Source: Acutalibacter sp. 1XD8-33
GTDB taxonomy: Bacteria > Bacillota > Clostridia > Oscillospirales > Acutalibacteraceae
Assembly: GCF_003612555.1 (NCBI RefSeq)
Contig: NZ_RAZF01000013.1
Span: 1 to 64,000, forward strand
Reading direction: 5' to 3'
DNA length: 64,000 nucleotides
Under the pieces are notes generated by a model. It saw only the letters and a program-made list of their open reading frames with translations, was not told the DNA's origin and did no database searches. Position numbers and translations under genes: made by a program. Every line of letters begins with the position of its first letter. Position 1 is the stretch's first letter. This document shows, one piece after another, positions 58,929-64,000 of the stretch.

Positions 58929-60101
58929 CTATACCCGTGCCACCCCGGTAGACCGTGCCGCCTGGGCCACCGCCGCCGCGATGGCCGGTGCGACCCGCTT
59001 ATCGAAGGCGCTGGGGATGATATTGTCCTCCCGCAGCTCACTCTCGGGGATCAGCCCGGCCAGGGCCCTGGCCGCCGCCACCTTCATCTGGTCGTTGATC
59101 TCTCTGGCCCGCACGTCCAGGGCCCCTCGGAAAATGCCGGGGAAGGCCAGCACGTTGTTGATCTGGTTCATCCGGTCCGACCGGCCGGAACCCACCACAC
59201 GGGCTCCCGCCTCCAGCGCCTCCTCGGGGAAGATCTCCGGGGTGGGGTTGGCGCAGGCGAACACTATGGCGTCTTTGGCCATGGAGGCCACCATCTCCTC
59301 CGTCACGCAGCCCGGGGCGGAGAAGCCCATGAACACGTCCGCCCCCCGGATCACTTCCCTGAGGGGGCCGGTTTTCCTCTGGGGGTTGGTAGCTTCCGCC
59401 AGCTCCGCCTGGGCGGGGGTCATCCAGCTTTCGCCGGGGCAGAGGGCGCCCTGCCTGTCGCAGACCACCACGTTCCGCAGGCCCAGGGCCATGAGCAGCC
59501 GGGTGCAGGCGCTGCCCGCCGCCCCCGCGCCGTTTACCACGGCGGAGACCTCCCCGATCTCCTTGCCCACCAGCTTCAGAGCGTTGATCATGGCAGCCAC
59601 GGTGACCACGGCGGTGCCGTGCTGGTCGTCGTGGAACACGGGAATGTCCAGGCGCTCCTTGAGCTTTTGCTCAATTTCAAAACACCGGGGCGCGGCGATG
59701 TCCTCCAGGTTGATCCCCCCGAAGGATCCGGCGATGAGCTCCACCGTGCGCACAATCTCGTCCACATCCTTGGAGCGGACGCAGATGGGGAAGGCGTCCA
59801 CCCCGGCGAAGGCCTGGAACAGGGCGCATTTGCCCTCCATCACAGGCATTCCCGCCTCAGGGCCGATATCTCCCAGGCCCAGAACCGCCGTGCCATCGGT
59901 GACAACCGCCACCAGGTTTCCCCGGCGGGTATAGGCGAAGGACAGCTCCGGATCCTTCTGGATCTCCAGGCAGGGAGCGGCCACGCCGGGGGTGTAGGCC
60001 ACGGAGAGGTCGTCCCGGTTTTCCAGGGGGCAGGGGGTCTCCACCCGGATTTTCCCCCGCCACTTCTCGTGCATTTCCAGGGCTTTCTGCATATAGTCCA
60101 T
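58929..60101 (-). CDS. NAD-dependent malic enzyme
   Basis: 390 residues, the short bacterial form. It converts malate to pyruvate and CO2 with reduction of NAD(P). SVAYTPGVAAPCLEI carries the catalytic Tyr (near 35), MPVMEGKCALFQAFAGVDAF the catalytic Lys (near 90), IPVFHDDQHGTAVVT the metal Asp residues, and VNGAGAAGSACTRLL the Rossmann motif (about 190). GAGGGATC precedes the ATG. It is monocistronic with its own promoter and no PTA domain. Confidence 0.95.
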   Translation of the reverse strand: MDYMQKALEMHEKWRGKIRVETPCPLENRDDLSVAYTPGVAAPCLEIQKDPELSFAYTRRGNLVAVVTDGTAVLGLGDIGPEAGMPVMEGKCALFQAFAGVDAFPICVRSKDVDEIVRTVELIAGSFGGINLEDIAAPRCFEIEQKLKERLDIPVFHDDQHGTAVVTVAAMINALKLVGKEIGEVSAVVNGAGAAGSACTRLLMALGLRNVVVCDRQGALCPGESWMTPAQAELAEATNPQRKTGPLREVIRGADVFMGFSAPGCVTEEMVASMAKDAIVFACANPTPEIFPEEALEAGARVVGSGRSDRMNQINNVLAFPGIFRGALDVRAREINDQMKVAAARALAGLIPESELREDNIIPSAFDKRVAPAIAAAVAQAARSTGVARV

Positions 60102-60158
60102 GATGATCCCTCATAATTCTCTCTATAAATATGCGGCAGACAATCCTTTGTAATTCCG

Positions 60159-60187
60159 ATTATATCACTTTGCCCAGCTAAAATCAA
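60159..60187 (-). promoter_or_regulatory. Sigma-A type promoter of the malic enzyme gene
   Basis: On the minus strand TTGATT (60187-60182), 17-bp spacer, TATAAT (60164-60159). Confidence 0.75.
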
Positions 60188-60339
60188 TCGGGCCAATCTG
60201 CCAAACATCTCTCCGCATCGCCTTTTTCTTTTGTTGTGATTCCGCGCACACGGCCCGGAGCATGGCGGCGGAATCGAGCTGGGAGCAAAGCTGGAACGAC
60301 CCATTGATTTTTTCCGCCTGCGGATTTATAATATAATAT

Positions 60340-60655
60340 GGATTTTGTGGCGCGCGCCGGGCGAAGCGTGTTCGGCGGGCTTTCGGCCCGCGGAGTACCG
60401 CTGGGTGCTGGACACATAGAGCTGGCTGGTTCCGGTTTCCAAGGGATTGTCCCGTCTGCTCCGCAGCCGGGATAGGGGATCTCGCCTGTCGGCTCGCGGC
60501 GTGTGTGCCACAGGCACACGCTCACCCCCCGACGAAGGGCAGCTGGTTCCGGGACTAGGGGTGCTTTTTATTCTTGCAAAAAGCACCCCTCTTGGCGGAC
60601 TCCGTCCGCCAATTCACCCCGCAAAAATTGCGCTTCTCAGGAGTAAAGGTCAAAA
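60340..60655 (-). repeat. Composite repeat, B part (fourth copy, inverted)
   Basis: GGCGCGCGCCGGGCG, the hairpin GGCGGGCTTTCGGCCCGC, ACATAGAGCTGGCTGGTTCC, TCCCGTCTGCTCCGCAGCCG, the hairpin GTGTGTGCCACAGGCACAC, the hairpin GGGGTGCTTTTTATTCTTGC/AAAAAGCACCCC, GGCGGACTCCGTCCGCCAATTC and TTGCGCTTCTCAGGAGTAAAG. Same blocks as at 23.2 and 32.0 kb, in reverse. The gene-free stretch 60188-60856 consists almost entirely of this and the A part. Confidence 0.72.
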
Positions 60656-60842
60656 GATAAGACCTTGGGGCGTTGCCCCAAACCCCACAAGGGGCCTAAT
60701 GCCCCTTGACCGCGCAATGTGTTGTGGCTTTGCGAAAAACGCAAAACGTTCACGTGAGCAAAGCGAGGAGTGGGTAAAAGTTTCGTCAACCTTTTCAAAG
60801 GTTGCAGGGATTTGGGGACAGCGTCCCCAAGGTCTTAAAGAA
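60656..60842. repeat. Modular intergenic repeat, copy 13 (A part)
   Basis: Starts AAGACCTTGGGGCGTTG and ends GTCCCCAAGGTCTT. Inside are AGGGGCCTAATGCCCCTTGA, CCGCGCAATGTGTTGTGGC, GAGCAAAGCGAGGAGTGGG and the hairpin AACCTTTTCAAAGGTT. It ends 15 bp before the HAD gene start. Confidence 0.8.
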
Positions 60843-60856
60843 TCGAGGTAACTGAC

Positions 60857-61528
60857 ATGGAACACAAGTCCTACCGTGCCTGCATTTTTGATCTGGACGG
60901 CACCCTGGCCGACACTCTCCACTCCATTGCCCACTTTGGCAACCGCACCCTTGAGGCCTTCGGCCTGCCCTCCATTGACATCATGGAATACCGGCTGCTG
61001 GTGGGCAACGGCGCGGACCTACTCATGCGCCGTATGCTGAAACGGGTGGGGGCGGACCTCCCGGAAGAGGAGATCCGCCGCTTCCGTGCTGAATACGACC
61101 GCCGCTATGCTGCGGACCCGCTGGACTTAGTGGGCGCCTATCCTGGCGTTCCCGAAGGCCTGGTGCGCCAACATGACCGGGGAGTCCGGATGGCGGTGCT
61201 CTCAAACAAACCAGACGATATGACCCGGGCCATTGTGGCGGGGCTGTACCCAGGCATTTTTGACGCTGTCCATGGCCAGCGGAAAGGCATTCCCACCAAG
61301 CCGGACCCCACCGCCCTTCTCGCCCTGGCCGCTGAGCTGGGCGTTCCTCCCCGGGAGACTCTCTATGTGGGCGACAGTGGGGTGGATATGGATGCGGGCC
61401 GCAACGCTGGGATGGACACCTGTGGAGTGCTCTGGGGATTCCGTACCCAAGAAGAGCTGATTGCGCATGGAGCAAAATATTTGGCGGGGGATCCCGGACG
61501 ACTAATGAAAATTATCGAAAAACAATAA
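60857..61528 (+). CDS. HAD-superfamily phosphatase (phosphoglycolate-phosphatase-like)
   Basis: 223 residues. HAD motif I is CIFDLDGTLADT (nucleophile Asp near 12), motif II SNKPDD (about 117-122), motif III Lys in GIPTKPDPTALL and motif IV YVGDSGVDMDAGRNAG. A four-helix cap lies between (residues 20-95), as in Gph/PpaX. Typical roles are removal of phosphoglycolate or pyrophosphate; the substrate is not certain. GAGGT precedes the ATG, immediately downstream of repeat copy 13, so the repeat is likely part of or next to its leader. Confidence 0.92.
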   Translation: MEHKSYRACIFDLDGTLADTLHSIAHFGNRTLEAFGLPSIDIMEYRLLVGNGADLLMRRMLKRVGADLPEEEIRRFRAEYDRRYAADPLDLVGAYPGVPEGLVRQHDRGVRMAVLSNKPDDMTRAIVAGLYPGIFDAVHGQRKGIPTKPDPTALLALAAELGVPPRETLYVGDSGVDMDAGRNAGMDTCGVLWGFRTQEELIAHGAKYLAGDPGRLMKIIEKQ

Positions 61529-61535
61529 AAATATA

Positions 61536-61564
61536 TTGAAAAACGATATATCCTGCGGTATAGA
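61536..61564 (+). promoter_or_regulatory. Promoter with overlapping ATATAT inverted repeat
   Basis: TTGAAA (61536-61541), 17-bp spacer, TATAGA (61559-61564). ATATAT (61531-61536) and ATATAT (61546-61551) form a small dyad over the -35 region, a possible operator for the XRE regulator encoded downstream. Confidence 0.6.
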
Positions 61565-61599
61565 TAGAGACACAGAAATTTACCGGAGGTGTATCTGTT

Positions 61600-62190
61600 A
61601 TGACAAACCCAGAGAAAAATGAAGCCCGCATGAACGCCCTGACCAAGGCCGCCACATTCCTCTCCAAATTCATTGAAATCGCCTACACCATCGGGGCGGT
61701 GTCCATGGCGGTCTGCCTGATCCTCTTCCTGGTGGACCGTGAGCTGGTCTCCGGGTCCGGGGACCCCGGCCAAGAGCTGGCCGTCCACGGTTTTTCCCTT
61801 GTGTGCGTCAACCCGGACGGGACCCTGAATTCTGCTGCCTGCGTGATCTTTTTTGTGACCGCCGGGCTGATTCTGGAGCTAATGGCCTGGGTGTTCCGCA
61901 ATGTGAACCTGATCCTGCGCACCACCCAGGGGCTGACGAAATTCTCCAGGGGAAAAACCCCCTTCCAGAAGGACAATGTGCGGATGCTCCGGGAGATCGG
62001 GATTTTCTTCCTCTCTGTCACGGTGGTGGAGTTCGCGGCCAGTTCCCTGGTGTTTCTGCTGGTGGGACCGGAAAATGCGGAGGTCAGCGCGGGAGTGCAG
62101 AGCGCGGCCACAGGCATCCTCATGCTCTGCCTGTCCCAGGTGTTCGCTTTGGGGGTGTGGATGCAGGCGGATGTGGATGGATTGGTATAA
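61600..62190 (+). CDS. DUF2975-family membrane protein
   Basis: 196 residues with four helices (about 22-46, 75-100, 130-155, 165-188), the DUF2975 layout. Conserved stretch between helices 2 and 3: VNLILRTTQGLTKFSRGKTPFQKDNVRMLREIG, where GKTPFQ-x-N-x-x-x-LR-x-IG is characteristic. ACCGGAGGTG lies upstream of the ATG. The next gene, ten bases on, is a small XRE regulator; this two-gene pairing is widespread in Firmicutes, but the function of the membrane protein is unknown. Confidence 0.9.
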   Translation: MTNPEKNEARMNALTKAATFLSKFIEIAYTIGAVSMAVCLILFLVDRELVSGSGDPGQELAVHGFSLVCVNPDGTLNSAACVIFFVTAGLILELMAWVFRNVNLILRTTQGLTKFSRGKTPFQKDNVRMLREIGIFFLSVTVVEFAASSLVFLLVGPENAEVSAGVQSAATGILMLCLSQVFALGVWMQADVDGLV

Positions 62191-62199
62191 GGAGGCTGC

Positions 62200-62406
62200 A
62201 TGGGACGCATCATATTACGCCTGGACCGGATCATGCTGGAACAGAAAATATCGTTGAACCAGCTGGCGGAGCAGGTGGGAATTACAAACGCGAACCTTTC
62301 CAAGATCAAGAACAATCGGGTGAACGCCGTCCGGTTTTCCACCCTGGCGGCGTTGTGCGAGACGCTTCATTGCCAGCCAGGGGATATTCTGGAGTATGAG
62401 GAGTAA
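62200..62406 (+). CDS. Small XRE/YozG-type transcriptional regulator
   Basis: 68 residues, a single helix-turn-helix of the Cro/CI YozG type: IILRLDRIMLEQKISLNQLA, EQVGITNANLSKIKNNRVNA (recognition helix around residues 29-42), VRFSTLAALCETLHCQPGDI and LEYEE. ATAAGGAGG is eight bases before ATG. It probably represses its own operon at the dyad over the -35 region at 61531-61551; this is inferred from arrangement. Confidence 0.92.
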   Translation: MGRIILRLDRIMLEQKISLNQLAEQVGITNANLSKIKNNRVNAVRFSTLAALCETLHCQPGDILEYEE

Positions 62407-62550
62407 CGATTCCGGCGGAAAAGGCCCGGGACCTTCTCCCGCAAGGCTGAAGAAGAACGGCGTTCATCACTCGGAATTCAATCTGGTTCCGGAACCGGCA
62501 CGGTCTGTAGGCTATGCCGGTGTTCTGCTTAAATAAAGTATGCTTTCTAA

Positions 62551-62609
62551 GCGCATAATTTCCCGTTTTCCAGAGAAACTAATCGAAAAAGAAAACGGGA
62601 AGTGTGCGC
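62551..62609 (+). promoter_or_regulatory. Long hairpin covering the ribosome-binding site of the next gene
   Basis: GCGCATAATTTCCCGTTTTC (62551-62570) pairs with GAAAACGGGAAGTGTGCGC (62591-62609) over about 17 of 19 positions with a 20-base loop. The right arm contains GGGAAG, the only candidate Shine-Dalgarno sequence, and ends one base before the ATG at 62611. Confidence 0.65.
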
Positions 62610-62610
62610 G

Positions 62611-62886
62611 ATGAAAAGAGATAGAAGGCCCTTCTGGCTGGGGTTTGGGCTGGGACTGTTCGTGTTTCTCACCGGGGCGGGATTTCTGGCCGTGGATTAT
62701 CAAGGCCGGAAGCTCAGCTTTGGAGACAGCGATCCTCTGGCAAAGGTGGACAGGCTGGGCCCCCACACAGAACTGACGGTAAAGGCCTTTGGCAGGGAGA
62801 AGAGCTGGGATATTACCAGATTGGACAAGGCCTGGGAGTTCCTCTGTGATTTTGGCTGCATTCCCCATGAAAGAAGCAGGAGGTAG
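62611..62886 (+). CDS. Small single-pass membrane protein
   Basis: 91 residues: basic start MKRDRRPFWLGFGLGLFVFL (one helix about 8-28), then a soluble part DYQGRKLSFGDSDPLAKVDR, LGPHTELTVKAFGREKSWDI and LDKAWEFLCDFGCIPHERSR. No family recognised. The only ribosome-binding site lies inside the hairpin at 62551-62609. The next small gene begins four bases after its stop, so they are coupled. Confidence 0.7.
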   Translation: MKRDRRPFWLGFGLGLFVFLTGAGFLAVDYQGRKLSFGDSDPLAKVDRLGPHTELTVKAFGREKSWDITRLDKAWEFLCDFGCIPHERSRR

Positions 62887-62890
62887 GCAG

Positions 62891-63232
62891 ATGAAACGAG
62901 GGTTCTTCCACTGCATGCGGCTTCTGGGAATTCTGGCCGTGGCCATGGTCCTGGCTGCCGCCGGTCCCTGTCGGGAGGTAGAAGCGGGCGCGCCGGTTTC
63001 TAGAGGGGGCGCGCCGGATTTCCATCAGGTGGGAGTGGCTTGCTGGAGCCTGGTGGGAGCCGGAGCTATGGGGGTGGCGGCCGCTGCCTTGGCTGGAGGC
63101 AGGCCCAAAAGCGGAAAGCTACTGGTGCCGGCCTCTGTGGAGGGCCAGAATCCGGTAAAGCTGGACCATTCTACGCGATATGTTCCCCCGCCTCACCGGT
63201 GGAATTACCGCAGCAGCCAGCGGAGATGGTGA
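62891..63232 (+). CDS. Small exported or membrane protein
   Basis: 113 residues from ATG 62891 with GGAGGTAGGC upstream. N-terminal signal-like helix (RLLGILAVAMVLAAAGPC, about 10-27), a second hydrophobic segment (VACWSLVGAGAMGVAAAALAG, about 49-69) and a basic, Pro/Tyr-containing tail (RYVPPPHRWNYRSSQRRW). No family recognised. Cotranscribed with the preceding small membrane protein and placed 270 bp before a cell-wall hydrolase activator gene, so an envelope role is possible. Confidence 0.68.
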   Translation: MKRGFFHCMRLLGILAVAMVLAAAGPCREVEAGAPVSRGGAPDFHQVGVACWSLVGAGAMGVAAAALAGGRPKSGKLLVPASVEGQNPVKLDHSTRYVPPPHRWNYRSSQRRW

Positions 63233-63504
63233 GAAGATCCAGCCTCATTCACGATTTGTTTACACGATATTTCCAAAAGGGAAAAAACCGGACAGGCTTT
63301 TCCGGTATAATAAAGCGAGAGCTTAGGACTTATTTAAGAATTGAGAAAATGATGGATTTTGTTCAAGGGCAGTTCATTTTCGGGTTAAAAAGGGGCTGCT
63401 TTTGATCTTCACTTCGGGAAATCGGGCAAAGGACAGCATTTTCGACCTTTTAAACAAGCCCTCATGTCTATTGAATTTTCCCTTTTTGGAAAGGAAGGAT
63501 AAAT

Positions 63505-64000
63505 ATGAAGTCGCATTTCCGGTTCAGGCTACCCAAACGGATTGCCAGCGGGCTGATGGCCCTTCTCATGGTGGCGGCGGTTCCCGTTTCCGTCATGGCC
63601 CGCACAGCGGAAGAAGTGGAGGCCGAGCAGAAGCAGCTGGAGCAGGAACGCCTGGAATTGCAGGCCAAGCTGGAACAGCTGCGGGAAGATGAGGCCCAGA
63701 AACAGGAATATCAGGAGACGCTGGAGAAGAAAATTGAGGTGCTGGAAACACAGATTTCCACGGCCAACCGGGACATCGAAGAGCTGAACGGCAACATCAA
63801 TGAGCTGACGCTAAAACTGGACAAGTCGAAAGATGAAATGTCTGATACCATTGAGCAGTTCCGTCAGCGGGTGGCGGCGATTTATCGGGCTGGTTCGGTA
63901 AGCACTCTGGAGGTTTTGCTGAACTCTAACAGCTTCAGCGACTTTTCCATGCGCTCTGAGCTGCTGAACAGCGTAAGCCATCACGACCAGGAGCTCATTG
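63505..64000 (+). CDS. PcsB/EnvC-type murein hydrolase activator (partial, 5' part)
   Basis: Open to the end of the window (165 residues visible). ATG 63505 follows AAGGAAGGATAAAT. Basic start and signal peptide (KSHFRFRLPKRIASGLMALL then MVAAVPVSVMA, cleavage near residue 31), then a long coiled coil in heptads (AEQKQLEQERLELQAKLEQL; KKIEVLETQISTANRDIEEL; KLDKSKDEMSDTIEQF) and the characteristic RQRVAAIYRAGSVSTLEVLL, NSNSFSDFSMRSELLNSVSH. This is the N-terminal architecture of EnvC/PcsB/CwlO-like proteins, which sit at FtsEX and activate or carry out peptidoglycan cleavage at division. The catalytic M23 or NlpC domain would lie beyond the window. Confidence 0.88.
   Translation, partial: MKSHFRFRLPKRIASGLMALLMVAAVPVSVMARTAEEVEAEQKQLEQERLELQAKLEQLREDEAQKQEYQETLEKKIEVLETQISTANRDIEELNGNINELTLKLDKSKDEMSDTIEQFRQRVAAIYRAGSVSTLEVLLNSNSFSDFSMRSELLNSVSHHDQELI

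Noticed and set aside
7268-60842. The repeated intergenic blocks as a CRISPR array or tRNA cluster
   Set aside because: The repeats are not regularly spaced, there are no unique spacers of constant length, no cas genes, and no cloverleaf could be drawn.

Overview
The window is about 64 kb of moderately GC-rich DNA from a spore-forming anaerobic Firmicute of the class Clostridia, most likely a gut member of the Oscillospiraceae (Clostridium cluster IV). The evidence is an IspH-ribosomal protein S1 fusion, a SecD-SecF fusion, SpoIIE, an IreB (UPF0297) gene, ferredoxin-type indolepyruvate oxidoreductase with phenylacetate-CoA ligase, a long-form PRPP synthetase, and a choloylglycine (bile salt) hydrolase that implies an intestinal habitat. 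Shine-Dalgarno sites are strong (GGAGG), sigma-A promoters with 17-bp spacers are recognisable, and ATGA/GTGA/TTGA start-stop overlaps are common. No tRNA, rRNA, CRISPR array or prophage was seen.

Layout. 1-1.4 kb: an exported V8-like serine protease. 1.6-14 kb (minus strand): amidohydrolase, bile salt hydrolase, an ACT protein, a dead SLH/RCC1 surface-protein gene, paaK, a broken DUF1919 gene, small detoxification genes, then a 2-oxoacid module (iorA, iorB, a Dabb protein, an acyl-CoA ligase). With paaK and the ACT protein this module suggests conversion of aromatic amino acids to aryl-acetyl-CoA/arylacetate with electrons going to ferredoxin. 14-16 kb: OGG1-type glycosylase and a cysteine-rich partner. 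16.6-22.9 kb (plus): NUDIX, lipid kinase, DUF5685/DnaJ pair, an ECF-like membrane protein, RpiR regulator, flavoprotein. 23.5-31.6 kb (plus): nucleotidyltransferase-GNAT fusion, a 44-aa membrane peptide, cmk, plsC, LD-carboxypeptidase, ispH-rpsA, secDF. 32-42 kb: hydrolases, an Eis-like acetyltransferase, an M28 peptidase, cysS-cysE, prs. 42-48 kb (plus): transglutaminase-like protein, HtrA, SpoIIE. 48.4-49.9 kb: a chimeric glycoside hydrolase pseudogene. 50-56.7 kb: small proteins, pheS-orf-pheT, ireB. 56.8-58 kb: nested insertion-sequence relics. 58-64 kb: ECF S-component, malic enzyme, HAD phosphatase, a DUF2975/XRE pair, two small membrane proteins, and the start of a PcsB/EnvC-type murein hydrolase activator.

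The most striking feature is not a gene. About 13 intergenic regions hold 190-510 bp copies of a modular, hairpin-rich repeat family built from shared palindromic blocks in different orders and orientations. Four of them also carry a second block (called B here) on a fixed side. Copies often start or end within a few bases of stop codons. A separate family of about 160-bp miniature elements shares its ends with a deleted IS5-family element and also lands on stop codons. Several genes are decayed (SLH/RCC1, DUF1919, XRE, glycoside hydrolases), so this is a genome with active repeat traffic and ongoing gene loss.

All functional names rest on reading motifs and overall resemblance by eye; no database search was possible. 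Repeat boundaries are approximate to about 5-15 bp.
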